NCBI GenBank assembly: GCA_964462135.1 | Contig: CAYWWK010000001.1 | Coordinates: 1 to 64,000 of the forward strand | Origin: MGBC163016 sp964462135 | Lineage (GTDB): Bacteria; Actinomycetota; Coriobacteriia; Coriobacteriales; Eggerthellaceae | Direction: 5' to 3' | Length of the DNA stretch: 64,000 nucleotides | Shown: piece after piece, positions 15,358 to 23,948 of the stretch | How the letters are laid out: the number at the start of each line of letters is the position of its first letter | Numbering within the stretch: position 1 is the stretch's first letter | The notes under the pieces: model-generated | Told to the model about the DNA's origin: nothing | The model's input: only the letters and a program-made list of their open reading frames with translations | Database searches by the model: none | Position numbers and translations under genes: made by a program

Positions 15358-16850
15358 ACACCAATGCCTTGCCAGTAAGGAATGCTTGCCATGAGGGCTG
15401 CCAGGCAGATGATCATATAAACGGCACAATAGCGGGCCATGCTCGATTGCCTGACCATCTTGCCATCAGTGGCGTAATAGGCGGTCAGATAAATGGGGTT
15501 CTGGTATAGCACGAACCAAGGATTGACCATGACATAGACGCTGACTCCTATGACCCAAGGGTTCACGCCGACACTCATTGCAAGGGGCACCATGAAGGCC
15601 ATGAAGAGGTTGATGTAAGCCATTTCCGAGACGATGACGAAACGCAGAAGCACGGTGATGATGCCAATGCTGGCAATGAGCAGATAGATGTTTGACGACA
15701 ATGCCAGGAAGACAGGTTCACAGGAAGCGATCAGCCATTGGTCTATCCCAAGAAACGAGAACACGGGAGCCAATCCCAACACGCATCCGATGAAGATCAG
15801 CGAATCCCAAGCGATGTTCTGCCGGAGCTCTTTGGGAGAGATGACGCCGCATGCCATCATGCAGATGAACGCACCCAGTGCCACGATGTGGGATTCGACA
15901 CCATGCACAGGTTCAGTGATCCAAAGGAGTATGCATCCGGCCATGATGATGAGCATCTCGCGCTCATGCACAGAGAAAGGCTCTTTCGCTTCCGTGGCAT
16001 TCGCCCTCAAACCAGTTGGCAGGGCAGAGGTGCCAACATCGTCCGGGTTTGATTCGAAGGAGTCTTCCGGCGCACCCGATGATGCATGAGCACGCCTGCG
16101 TGGTCCATAGAGGATGACGATGGCGAGGTAGTTGAGGATGGTGACCATGGCGAACCACGGCAGCATGGCAACGAACCAATGAATCAGATCGAAGCGCGCC
16201 GCTACCTCGGTGGGCAAGGTCGCCACCAATCCATAGCCTATGATGGAAGCGCTTATGACAGCGGGCCCAACAGTGCGTATGCCGGTGAACATGGCAAGAA
16301 AAAGGCCGTTCGCCTCACGCCCCTTCCGTTCGTATCCCATCGAATCCGATATCTGCATGGAAAGGGGTGCCAGCATAGTCGCTTTAGCTGACAGAGAGGG
16401 AATGAAAGGTCCGATCAGGGTTCCAGCTGCTATGAGGCCGGCTGCCTGCATGTGGAAGGTGGCAGGGAAGAGCCGCAGGATGCCAGCTGCCATACGGGAC
16501 AGAAGGCCGCTTCGCTGCATGCCAAGACCCAATCCAAAGGCCGCGATCAGAAGCCACCAAGTGGGAGAGGCGAAGGCGGAGAGTGCCGTTTCAGTGGGTA
16601 CACCGCATACTCCTATGAACAGGGCCGTCATGATGAGAGCGGTGAGGAACTCAGGGAAGACCTTTGCAATCCATAAAATGATGCAGAACAGGAGGATGCA
16701 GAGAGCGAGGATGGCCTGAGCGGAGAGGGTGCTGAACCAGTCGAATCGGATGCCCAGCATTCCGAATGCGGCAGCTGCCCCCAAGGCTCCGACGCTTTTC
16801 AGCGGGCATGCCATTGTGCCGGGAGTGCTCTGTCGCTTCTCACTGTTCAT
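15351..16850 (-). CDS. DASS/SLC13-family anion transporter
   Basis: The 499-residue membrane protein, taken from ATG 16850 (MNSEKRQ), has about twelve hydrophobic segments. DASS features are WIAKVFPEFLTALIMTALF, SPTWWLLIAAFGLGLGMQ, GPFIPSLSAKATMLAPL near residue 140 and the second-half VNPWVIGVSVYVMVNPWF. Residues about 260-300 form a hydrophilic central loop. Such carriers move dicarboxylates, citrate, tartrate or sulfate. A TATACT -10 at 16860-16865 is only a few bases upstream of the start, so the transcript would be nearly leaderless. It is divergent from the GntR-ABC operon, whose operator lies within 100 bp. Confidence 0.85.
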   Translation of the reverse strand: MNSEKRQSTPGTMACPLKSVGALGAAAAFGMLGIRFDWFSTLSAQAILALCILLFCIILWIAKVFPEFLTALIMTALFIGVCGVPTETALSAFASPTWWLLIAAFGLGLGMQRSGLLSRMAAGILRLFPATFHMQAAGLIAAGTLIGPFIPSLSAKATMLAPLSMQISDSMGYERKGREANGLFLAMFTGIRTVGPAVISASIIGYGLVATLPTEVAARFDLIHWFVAMLPWFAMVTILNYLAIVILYGPRRRAHASSGAPEDSFESNPDDVGTSALPTGLRANATEAKEPFSVHEREMLIIMAGCILLWITEPVHGVESHIVALGAFICMMACGVISPKELRQNIAWDSLIFIGCVLGLAPVFSFLGIDQWLIASCEPVFLALSSNIYLLIASIGIITVLLRFVIVSEMAYINLFMAFMVPLAMSVGVNPWVIGVSVYVMVNPWFVLYQNPIYLTAYYATDGKMVRQSSMARYCAVYMIICLAALMASIPYWQGIGVL

Positions 16851-16888
16851 GATGGAACCAGTATACAAAGGGAATCTTCCCTTGACTC

Positions 16889-16942
16889 TTGACAGCACTG
16901 TGATTGTCTCTATACTGTGCATATAGGGTATATACACTATAT
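16889..16942 (+). promoter_or_regulatory. Promoter and palindromic operator of the GntR-ABC operon
   Basis: TTGACA (16889-16894), a 16-bp spacer and TATACT (16911-16916) form a strong promoter. Directly downstream, ATATAG (16921-16926), GTATATAC (16928-16935) and CTATAT (16937-16942) make a 22-bp palindrome with one mismatched pair, covering the transcription start. This matches autorepression by the YtrA-type GntR protein encoded first in the operon. Confidence 0.75.
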
Positions 16943-16991
16943 TCGCTTTGAGACGAGGACGCTTGCCTCGAAGCGAGAGAAGGTAGGGGAA

Positions 16992-17363
16992 TTGGAGATA
17001 CTCATCTCGAATTCAAGTGATCTGCCCATCTACGAGCAGATTGTCCGGCAGCTGAAGGATGCCATTCTGCGCGGGGAGCTGCAAGATGGTGCACCGCTTC
17101 CATCCATCAGGTCGTTGGCCAACGACCTGCGGGTGAGCGTCATCACCACCAAGCGTGCCTATGCGGAGCTGGAGCGGTTGGGATTCATCAATACCGTTCC
17201 TGGCAAGGGAAGCTTTGTTGCGGGAGGCAATCTGGAGATGCTTCGTGAGGAGCGCCTTCGCACCATCGAAAGGCTGCTCAGTCAAGCGGTGGCGGAATCA
17301 AAGGCTGCTTCGCTTGATATCGGCGACCTTCATGACATCCTCGATGCCTTGGTCGAACCCTGA
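16992..17363 (+). CDS. GntR-family regulator, YtrA type
   Basis: The start is taken as TTG 16992, because AGGTAGGGGA precedes it and the protein then begins at the family's strand EILISNSSDLPIYEQIVRQL. Upstream in-frame ATG 16917 lies within the -10 and operator. The 123-residue protein has the winged helix (RGELQDGAPLPSIRSLANDL, then SVITTKRAYAELERLGFINT) and wing VPGKGSFVAG. A short helical tail replaces a ligand domain, as is usual for YtrA regulators. These repress the ABC exporter genes next to them and respond to envelope stress or antibiotics. Confidence 0.88.
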   Translation: MEILISNSSDLPIYEQIVRQLKDAILRGELQDGAPLPSIRSLANDLRVSVITTKRAYAELERLGFINTVPGKGSFVAGGNLEMLREERLRTIERLLSQAVAESKAASLDIGDLHDILDALVEP

Positions 17364-17436
17364 GCATCGAGCGCATGAGCAAATCATGACGATTCAGCAA
17401 TGCCCGCCGACAGGCGGGAGGGGAGAGGTGCATCCT

Positions 17437-18327
17437 ATGGAAACCATGATACTGGCCCGGAACCTCTGCAAGAGCTATGGGTCATTCGCATTGCACGACG
17501 TGTCCTTCACGGTTGATGCGGGCGAGGTCGTAGGGCTTGTCGGCAGCAATGGAGCGGGAAAGACAACGACACTCAAGGCGCTGCTTGGCCTCATTCCCAT
17601 CGATTCCGGGGAAGCGGAGGTATTGGGCGTTTCATTGGAGGGGCGTGGGGCGGAAGTCGTGCGCACCAAGGAGGATATTGGCGTGGTGTTCGACACGTGC
17701 GCATTCCCCAATGAATCAAAGGTGGCAGATGTTGGTCTCATGGGCCGTCTGGCATATGATCGATGGCAGCAGAGCAGCTTCCTGAAGCTCTGCGATGGGT
17801 TCGGCTTGGCAGCTGGCAAGTGCGTCAAGGACCTCTCTCGCGGCATGGGCATGAAGCTCACGCTTGCCTTCGCGCTGGCTCACGATCCCCGGGTGCTCAT
17901 TCTGGACGAGGCGACGGCCGGATTGGATCCGATTGCCCGTGAGGAGATACTGGATATCCTGCGTGAGCTCATGCTCTCGGAAGACCGTGCCATTCTGCTT
18001 TCCACTCACATCACGACTGATCTGGAAAAGATCGCCGATCGCATCGTCTGTTTGGATGAGGGGAAGGTTGCCTTCGACGTCTCCAAGGACAGCATCTGCG
18101 ATGCAGCCGGGTTGGTTCGATGTCGGACGTCTGATCTGGATGCTCTCGTGGCATCCGATGTGCTTGCTGATCAAGGGGAGGATGTGCGCATCATGCGCCA
18201 TGCCATGGGAGTTGATGTGTTGGTTCCTGATCGTTTCGCCATCAAGGAAGCCTTCCCCGAGCTTCCCTGCGATCGGGTGATGATCGAGGAATACATGACC
18301 ATGATGTTGAAGGGAGAGCGGCGATGA
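17437..18327 (+). CDS. ABC exporter ATPase (YtrB/BcrA type)
   Basis: The 296-residue protein starts at ATG 17437 after GGGAGAGGTG. Walker A is GSNGAGKTTTLKALL, the signature is DLSRGMGMKLTLAFALA (the usual SGG is SRG, as in many YtrB-like proteins), Walker B is VLILDEATAGLDP, and the H-loop is STHITTDLEK. The last ~80 residues are a regulatory tail. It forms the GntR-ATPase-permease operon. The permease start overlaps its stop by 4 bp. The likely role is export of, or protection from, a membrane-active compound. Confidence 0.88.
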   Translation: METMILARNLCKSYGSFALHDVSFTVDAGEVVGLVGSNGAGKTTTLKALLGLIPIDSGEAEVLGVSLEGRGAEVVRTKEDIGVVFDTCAFPNESKVADVGLMGRLAYDRWQQSSFLKLCDGFGLAAGKCVKDLSRGMGMKLTLAFALAHDPRVLILDEATAGLDPIAREEILDILRELMLSEDRAILLSTHITTDLEKIADRIVCLDEGKVAFDVSKDSICDAAGLVRCRTSDLDALVASDVLADQGEDVRIMRHAMGVDVLVPDRFAIKEAFPELPCDRVMIEEYMTMMLKGERR

Positions 18328-19025
18328 AGGCGATGGTATTCTCTGACCTGGTGACGATGAAGAATTCATTGGTGCAGTTGATCGGCATTATGGTGCTAGT
18401 GGGAGCGTTCATCGTTGTGGCAACCCAGACCCCTGTTGCAGGGGCTGCCGCAATCGCAGCTGCTCTGCCGTTCATGTACCTCTTCAGTATCTCCGCTTAC
18501 GACGAGATGAATGGATGGGAGCGGTTTCGCCTGACATTGCCTTTGACGCGCAGGCAGGTTGTGTGGGGCCGATATGCCAGTATGGCCGTTGTGGTTGCAT
18601 TCAGTGCAGTGCTTGCCATCTGCGTCGGCCTTGCGGTGGTGGGAGTCGCAACCGCAGTGGATGCCTTCCAGCCGGTTCCTGAGGAGCTGCTTTGGTCCGA
18701 TGCGCTTCCCGAAGAGCTTCTCTGGGCCGTGATCGCTGCCATCGTCATCATGATGGTGGCAGCTTCCATCGGGATGCCCTGTGTCATGCGCTTTGGCTTG
18801 ACGAAGGGAACGCGCATGGTGCCTGTCGTCGTCATGCTCATCTTTGCCTGTGCTGCCATTGGAGGCACCACCACCGGTGTTCCCAACCTGGTGGAAGGGT
18901 GGATCGCATCGCTGTCAGTGGGATCGCTTGCGCTCCTCGGCGCAGGAGTGTTTGCAGGTGCCGTCGTCCTCTATGCCATAAGCGCGGCAATCGCTGTAAA
19001 GCTGTACGAGCGCCGCCCGTTCTGA
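18324..19025 (+). CDS. ABC-2 type permease
   Basis: The 233-residue protein has six hydrophobic segments (first LVQLIGIMVLVGAFIVVA near residue 15, last ALLGAGVFAGAVVLYAISAA). The loop YDEMNGWERFRLTLPLTRRQ near residue 55 is typical of small ABC-2 permeases of this operon type, where LPLTRRQVVWGRY marks the coupling helix. It works as a dimer with the ATPase encoded just upstream. No terminator with a T tract follows. Confidence 0.82.
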   Translation: MKAMVFSDLVTMKNSLVQLIGIMVLVGAFIVVATQTPVAGAAAIAAALPFMYLFSISAYDEMNGWERFRLTLPLTRRQVVWGRYASMAVVVAFSAVLAICVGLAVVGVATAVDAFQPVPEELLWSDALPEELLWAVIAAIVIMMVAASIGMPCVMRFGLTKGTRMVPVVVMLIFACAAIGGTTTGVPNLVEGWIASLSVGSLALLGAGVFAGAVVLYAISAAIAVKLYERRPF

Positions 19026-19095
19026 CTCTCGTTCTTCGATATGCCTCTTTAGGGGCAATCCCTACCGGCCGGTGCGCTTCCTTTCGATACGGTCC

Positions 19096-19150
19096 TTGAC
19101 AATGCATCTGAGGGATGTAAGATATATATTGCATGCAAGATATATCTTAC
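19096..19150 (+). promoter_or_regulatory. Promoter with a 34-bp palindromic operator
   Basis: TTGACA (19096-19101), 16 bp, then TAAGAT (19118-19123) form the promoter. GTAAGATATAT (19117-19127) and ATATATCTTAC (19140-19150) are perfect inverted arms, and TTGCATGCAA (19129-19138) is a perfect palindromic centre. Only one base pair is mismatched in 34 bp. The repeat covers the -10 and start site of the XRE regulator gene. Confidence 0.75.
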
Positions 19151-19154
19151 ATCT

Positions 19155-19382
19155 ATGGAGGGTGTTTTGGAAGGAGAGCGGAACGAGCGCCTGAAAACGG
19201 CCCGCATGGCAAGCGGGCTGTCCCAGCAACAGCTTGCTGACAAGGTGGATGCAACGCGCCAGACGATCGGCCTCATCGAAGCGGGGCGCTACAATCCCAG
19301 TCTCAAGCTGTGCTTGAGGATATGCCATGTCTTGGGCACGACGCTTGATGAGCTCTTCTGGGACGGAAGGAACGTGGAATGA
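19155..19382 (+). CDS. XRE-family HTH regulator
   Basis: The 75-residue protein is almost entirely one HTH_3 domain: RLKTARMASGLSQQQLADKV, then DATRQTIGLIEAGRYNPSLK and LGTTLDELFW. ATG 19155 is the listed start; a TTG four codons later with GGAGGGTG upstream is an alternative. The gene overlaps the next one by 4 bp. Such XRE plus small membrane protein pairs are common in Gram-positive genomes. Here the palindromic operator over the promoter argues for tight autorepression. Confidence 0.88.
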   Translation: MEGVLEGERNERLKTARMASGLSQQQLADKVDATRQTIGLIEAGRYNPSLKLCLRICHVLGTTLDELFWDGRNVE

Positions 19383-19954
19383 ATCTCATCAAGCGATGGA
19401 ATGCCTACATGGGCCCTCAGGACGAGCGGTTGGCATCTGAATCCTGCAAATACATGAAGATAGGTTATTTCATTCTGCTGGCCGGAGCAGTCATCTGCCT
19501 GTATCACAGCATCATGGTCGACCAAGTCTCCACTACGACTGACACTGCTCTGTATACACCGGTGGGCGAAAACGTCTTTCCGGTGACCTGGCTCATGATC
19601 ATAGTGGTGCTGCTGTCCAGTGTCATACCCATGGGAATGCAGATGCGAGCGGGGATCATCAGTGATCGTAAGCGCTATGCCTCAACCGATCGCATCCCTT
19701 GGGATTTCGTCATCATGCTGTCGTTGGTTACGGGTCTGATCCTGGGCGTTCTGACCTGTGGATTGCGCATGGTCGCAGAGATCCAGATCGTGGGCATCGA
19801 AGCAGTGACATGGGCTGGGGATATTGCCATGGGCGTCGTCTTCTTCGTGATGGGGTTTGGGCTGGCGATTGTCTTCACTGCCGCCATGTTCAATTCAGCC
19901 ATCAAGAACCGCAGGCGGCTGGAAGCGGAATTGGATGATGAGGAAGTCGCCTGA
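19379..19954 (+). CDS. Four-helix membrane protein paired with the XRE regulator (DUF6773-like)
   Basis: The 191-residue protein has hydrophobic helices at about 27-47 (IGYFILLAGAVICLYHSIMV), 68-88, 103-123 and 145-170. An N-terminal cytosolic segment (WNAYMGPQDERLASESCKY) and a charged tail (RRRLEAELDDEEVA) flank them. It resembles the DUF6773-type partner of small XRE regulators; the function of the family is not known. Translational coupling (ATGA) shows it is made together with the regulator. It may sense membrane state or simply be the regulated target. Confidence 0.7.
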   Translation: MNLIKRWNAYMGPQDERLASESCKYMKIGYFILLAGAVICLYHSIMVDQVSTTTDTALYTPVGENVFPVTWLMIIVVLLSSVIPMGMQMRAGIISDRKRYASTDRIPWDFVIMLSLVTGLILGVLTCGLRMVAEIQIVGIEAVTWAGDIAMGVVFFVMGFGLAIVFTAAMFNSAIKNRRRLEAELDDEEVA

Positions 19955-19968
19955 AGACCAAGTGATCG

Positions 19969-20949
19969 CTACTCAGCGTCCGCAGCCAATGCCAATCCCT
20001 CGGCTTCTTCGGCGCGTGCCGCGCGTGCTGCCATCACTGGCTTGACAAGGAAGACGACGTAGCGGCACACCACGAAGAAGACCATCACGGCGGCGAAGAT
20101 CGTCTCAACCATGCAAAGGACATGCAGAAGGTTCGGAAGTGCCATCCCGGCCGCTGCAAAGGCTTCCAAGGAAAGTGAAAGCGCGGTGGCTGTGATGACG
20201 AAGGGGAAGGTCATGGCCGCGTAGCTTGGGTAGAACCCATTGCGAATGAAGCTGGGAACCCGGGTCAGCACCAAAAGGAACAATCCTTGGGCCAGCACAA
20301 GCATGATTCCCACGAACAGCAGGTTGGGAGCATCCGTCACGGCCAGATAGCCCGCAATGGAAAGACTTGCCGGGGCAGCGTAGATGCAGAAGAGCGGACG
20401 TGCGGCTTCGGGGATGGGGTGTCTGAGGTACCGATAGGTAACCAATCCAAGCAAAAGGGGGTAGCAGATGAATCCCATCCAGAACAAGACGTTTCCCAGG
20501 GCCTGCAGACCAAGGCTTGGAGAAGTCACTGCTGCCACGATGATCCCCACATAGCAGATGAAATAGGTGGGAAAGACCTGATTCAGTTGCAAGTTGCGGA
20601 TGAATGTCCGAGAAAACCACACCATCAGCGAAAGATGCAAAGCCACGGCGCTCACCCAAAGCGCAAGGCCCAATCGCAGAGACAGCGGTGCGATGGAGGC
20701 GGATAATTGCATCATGGTCATGAGCAGGGTGGCTGAGACGCTGGCAAGAATGGGGTTCTTGAAGTCTTCCCTGATCATCTCGGGGTAGGCGATCACCTTG
20801 CAGATGACGAGTGCGGCGAAGAGCACTGAAAGGGCTCCGCAAAGGGGACGGGCGATGTCAATCATGGGAGCCAGCAGGTTGCCCAGTGCCACCAAGCCCA
20901 GTGCCACTCCTGCAGCCGGGATGGGTACCGCTCTGATCAATGTTGACAT
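19969..20949 (-). CDS. TDT-family transporter (TehA/Mae1-like)
   Basis: The start is ATG 20949, behind GAAAGGG (MSTLIRAVPIPAAGVALGL); the longer frame has no ribosome site. The 326-residue protein has ten hydrophobic segments, as in tellurite-resistance/dicarboxylate transporters. Characteristic parts are the first-helix IPAAGVALGLVALGN and the late LPNLLHVLCMVETIF. TDT carriers export malate, sulfite or related anions or act as anion channels. It is divergent from a LysR gene about 200 bp away, which is probably its regulator. Confidence 0.8.
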   Translation of the reverse strand: MSTLIRAVPIPAAGVALGLVALGNLLAPMIDIARPLCGALSVLFAALVICKVIAYPEMIREDFKNPILASVSATLLMTMMQLSASIAPLSLRLGLALWVSAVALHLSLMVWFSRTFIRNLQLNQVFPTYFICYVGIIVAAVTSPSLGLQALGNVLFWMGFICYPLLLGLVTYRYLRHPIPEAARPLFCIYAAPASLSIAGYLAVTDAPNLLFVGIMLVLAQGLFLLVLTRVPSFIRNGFYPSYAAMTFPFVITATALSLSLEAFAAAGMALPNLLHVLCMVETIFAAVMVFFVVCRYVVFLVKPVMAARAARAEEAEGLALAADAE

Positions 20950-21155
20950 GCAAAGCCCTTTCTCGTTCGTGCCTCTCATCCACGCTGCACTGATTCCGAT
21001 GCAGTGCAACGCAGGAACAACAGAGATGATTATGGATGATTTGCAGCAGAACAGTTACTTATGCTTTGTTATGAATTGATAAGATATCATTATGCATGGA
21101 GGCGAGGAACCTTCTGACCAGATCATATGCCACCCTTGTTGAAAAGGATGCTGAT

Positions 21156-22049
21156 ATGCAGGATTTCAGGGTAGAGACATTCCTCACGGTATGCCAGACC
21201 ATGAGCTACACGGCGGCAGCCAGACAGCTGCACATAACCCAGCCTGCCGTTTCCCAGCATATCGCCTTCCTTGAGAAGGAATATGGGGTGAAGCTCTTCG
21301 AATATCGCAATCGGAAGCTCCTGCTCACCAAAGCGGGCTATGTGCTGCGCGATGCCCTCTCAACGCGTGCCCATGATGATGCGCTGCTCCATCGGAAGGT
21401 CAGGGCGATAGAGGGGAGCAAGCGCCAAGACCTGAAGGTGGGCATGACGCTCACCGCGGGAAAGTACATTGCAGCACGGCCGCTGGCGCTGTATCTCTCA
21501 GAGCACCCAGAGGTGCGCATAACGGTGAGATCGGGAGATACGGCAACGCTCATGGCCCTTCTGGACGCAGGGGAAGTGGACTGCGCTTTCGTCGAGGGTG
21601 TCTTTGACGGGAACGCCTATGCCTCAGACACGTTCTGCACGGAACGGCTTGTCTGCGTGTGTGCTCCTGACCATGCACTTGGTGGGAAGCGGGTGCAGAT
21701 TGAGGACCTGCTGGGGCTTCAGCTGTTCGTGCGTGAGGAGGGTTCGGGTACGCGTGCTGTGCTCGAGCATGCACTGGCAGAGCGGAATCTCTCCCTGGAT
21801 GCGTTCGCGGAGGTATCGGAAGTGGGGAGCCTGGACATCATAAAGGTGCTCGTTGCAGAGGGGTTGGGCATATCGTTTCTGTATGAAGCCGCCGTGCATC
21901 GCAAAGTGGTTGAGAACACATTGGGGCTCATCCCGCTCAAGGGCAAGCCCATCGAACATGGCATATCCTTCGTGCGCCTGAAGGACAGTGCCTTCGAACA
22001 CGAATTCGCCACGCTCTTCCACGAACTGAAGAGCATTGGCCAATCCTGA
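21156..22049 (+). CDS. LysR-family regulator divergent from the TDT transporter
   Basis: ATG 21156 is preceded by AAAAGGATG and gives the standard N-terminus MQDFRVETFLTVCQTMSYT. The 297-residue protein has the HTH AARQLHITQPAVSQHIAFLE and the wing LFEYRNRKLLLTKAG. A CysB-type two-lobe ligand domain covers residues 90-290 (VGMTLTAGKYIA; VREEGSGTRAVLEHAL; VAEGLGISFLYEAAV). It most likely activates the neighbouring transporter on binding a small anion. Upstream there is AT-rich sequence suited to LysR binding. Confidence 0.9.
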   Translation: MQDFRVETFLTVCQTMSYTAAARQLHITQPAVSQHIAFLEKEYGVKLFEYRNRKLLLTKAGYVLRDALSTRAHDDALLHRKVRAIEGSKRQDLKVGMTLTAGKYIAARPLALYLSEHPEVRITVRSGDTATLMALLDAGEVDCAFVEGVFDGNAYASDTFCTERLVCVCAPDHALGGKRVQIEDLLGLQLFVREEGSGTRAVLEHALAERNLSLDAFAEVSEVGSLDIIKVLVAEGLGISFLYEAAVHRKVVENTLGLIPLKGKPIEHGISFVRLKDSAFEHEFATLFHELKSIGQS

Positions 22050-22063
22050 TCGCGCGCCAAAGG

Positions 22064-22090
22064 GTGTCAGAAACCCCGTCCCCCTGACAC
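22064..22090. terminator. Bidirectional hairpin between convergent genes
   Basis: GTGTCAG (22064-22070) pairs with CTGACAC (22084-22090) around a loop containing CCCCGTCCCC. It separates the convergent LysR and aldo/keto reductase genes. Similar TGACA/GTCCCC palindromes occur at 42660 and 62885. Confidence 0.45.
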
Positions 22091-22093
22091 ATG

Positions 22094-23341
22094 TCAGCCC
22101 TGTTGGAGCTTTGCTGCGGCTTCGGCACGCTCGCGACAGAGGTCGGCCCATTTCGGCATCTTCTTCAAAGCGGATGATAGCTTCGCCAGTGCCTCAGGGA
22201 TGTCTATCCCCTGAGGGCACATCCTCGTGCACGCACCACAGGCAAGGCAGTCCTGAGGCTTTCGACCTTCCGGCACCGCATCCATCTGCATGGATATGGT
22301 GAAGCTCGTGTCGAACTGCATGTCATTGTAGGTGGCCAGGAGCATGGGAATGTCGATGTCCTGAGGGCACGAATCAATGCAATAGCGGCATGCGGTGCAG
22401 GGAACACCACTCTTGAGTGATTCGGCCACGTCCATGAGCACGCCTTCCTGGGTCTCGGAGAGAGGAGAGGCTTCTTGGAAGATGCGGCAGTTCTCCTTGA
22501 CCTGATCAAGGTTTGACATGCCACTCAGGATGACCTTCACATTCGGGATGCCCTGCAGCCAGCGGAAGGACCACTCGACAGCGGGCATCTTCGGGGCCGC
22601 AGCGTGCAGGACGTCCATCTGATCCTGGCTGAGAGATGCAAGCTTGCCTCCTCTGAGGGGTTCCATGACCACGATGGGAATGCCGGCATCTTCCAGAAGC
22701 GCTGTCTTCGCAGCAGCATCCTGCAATGTCCAATCCAGATAGTTCATCTGTATCTGGCAGAACTCCATGATGTTGTTCCCAGCGAACAGGGCAGCCGTTT
22801 CAGGGTCATCTTCGGCAAGCTGAGTGTATTTGCGTGTACCGTAGTCCAAGAAGGCTGCGAGCAGGTCAGGGCGACCATGGCAGGAGAAGCCAAGGTGGCG
22901 GATGCGCCCGCGCCTCTTCTGCTCTATGAAGTAGTCTGCGATGCCCCATTGTTCATCAGTGTAGACATCCATGGATGCCTCGTAGACGTTATGCAGCAGA
23001 TAGAAGTCGAAATAGTCGACATCGCATTTCTCAAGCTGCTCTTCGAAGATGGCGGCTGGATCATAGCTCTTCGCAATCTGATGACCCGGATATTTGGTTG
23101 CCAAGAAGAAGCTTTCACGTGGGTAGCGAGCCAAGGACTTGCCGAGCACGATCTCGGAAAGTCCGCCATGATAGGGATAGGCAGTGTCGAAGTAATTGAC
23201 GCCAGCCGCGATGGCGGCATCTATCATTTCGTCGGTCTGTGCCTGATCAATGTTGGAGGCATCGCCATCTATCACGGGCAGGCGCATGGCACCGAATCCA
23301 AGACGCGCAACCTCATCTCCCAAGAATGCATTCGTCAGCAT
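22094..23341 (-). CDS. Aldo/keto reductase with C-terminal 4Fe-4S ferredoxin domain
   Basis: The 415-residue fusion starts MLTNAFLGDEVARLGFGAMR. AKR residues are in VNYFDTAYPYHGG (Asp, Tyr), FFLATKYPG (Lys) and FYLLHNVYE (His). A second part from about residue 320 has two cluster motifs: CTACRYCIDSCPQDIDIP and CLACGACTRMCPQGIDIP, with the second Cys group ending in CP. Such fusions are common in anaerobes and may couple substrate reduction to ferredoxin rather than only NADPH. The substrate is unknown. Its stop lies close to the hairpin that ends the LysR transcript. Confidence 0.9.
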   Translation of the reverse strand: MLTNAFLGDEVARLGFGAMRLPVIDGDASNIDQAQTDEMIDAAIAAGVNYFDTAYPYHGGLSEIVLGKSLARYPRESFFLATKYPGHQIAKSYDPAAIFEEQLEKCDVDYFDFYLLHNVYEASMDVYTDEQWGIADYFIEQKRRGRIRHLGFSCHGRPDLLAAFLDYGTRKYTQLAEDDPETAALFAGNNIMEFCQIQMNYLDWTLQDAAAKTALLEDAGIPIVVMEPLRGGKLASLSQDQMDVLHAAAPKMPAVEWSFRWLQGIPNVKVILSGMSNLDQVKENCRIFQEASPLSETQEGVLMDVAESLKSGVPCTACRYCIDSCPQDIDIPMLLATYNDMQFDTSFTISMQMDAVPEGRKPQDCLACGACTRMCPQGIDIPEALAKLSSALKKMPKWADLCRERAEAAAKLQQG

Positions 23342-23571
23342 GGCTGTTCCCTTCTGCCGTATCGAGTGTGGGTTATTCTACAGGAATTAGCGACATTGTG
23401 TCACTTCTCAACGAGAAGGGAATCGCAGACATGGGAGGCGTAGCTCAGGGTTCCCAATGCTTGGAGGAGACTTCGGGTTGACGCTTGCGAGACGCCCATT
23501 GAGCGTCACTGTTGACACGCCTCGCAAGCATCGTGCCATCTTGGCTGAACCGGTTCACGGTCCACAGTAGG

Positions 23572-23808
23572 CTACAGGAAATGCTCCTTGAGGTATGCGA
23601 TCACGTCATCGTTGCCTTGGATGAGCTGATCATCCACGTAGAGATAGGGGATCAGATCGGCGTTGCCGCCCAAAGCGACCAGTTCCTGATAGGGTGCTTC
23701 CTGCTCCACGTCTCGTTTATCCAGCTCGATGCCATGCTCATCGGCGAAGCTGGTCACCACGGAGCAGGTCTGGCAAGGGGCCCAGTAATAGAGGATGGGT
23801 GCGGTCAT
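23572..23808 (-). CDS. Glutaredoxin/thioredoxin-like redox protein
   Basis: The 78-residue protein starts MTAPILYYWAPCQTCSVVTS with a redox CxxC (CQTC) right after the first strand. ELDKRDVEQEAPYQELVALG and DLIPYLYVDDQLIQGNDDVI follow; the Pro before YLYVDD fits the cis-proline of a glutaredoxin fold. This is a complete minimal domain of about the usual length. It should reduce disulfides or mixed thiols in the cytosol. The ATG lies behind AAAGGAACC. No operon partner is obvious. Confidence 0.8.
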   Translation of the reverse strand: MTAPILYYWAPCQTCSVVTSFADEHGIELDKRDVEQEAPYQELVALGGNADLIPYLYVDDQLIQGNDDVIAYLKEHFL

Positions 23809-23948
23809 GGTAGGTTCCTTTCGCTTGTGCTTCGGATGCCTTCGCTCAAGGATTATCCCCTAAGTGGCTGCGGATGGTGCGAAGGGCATCGATCAATGTC
23901 AAAATGAGACGTTCAGGTTCGACGAGTTCGCTGAGGAATGGGGCTGTC

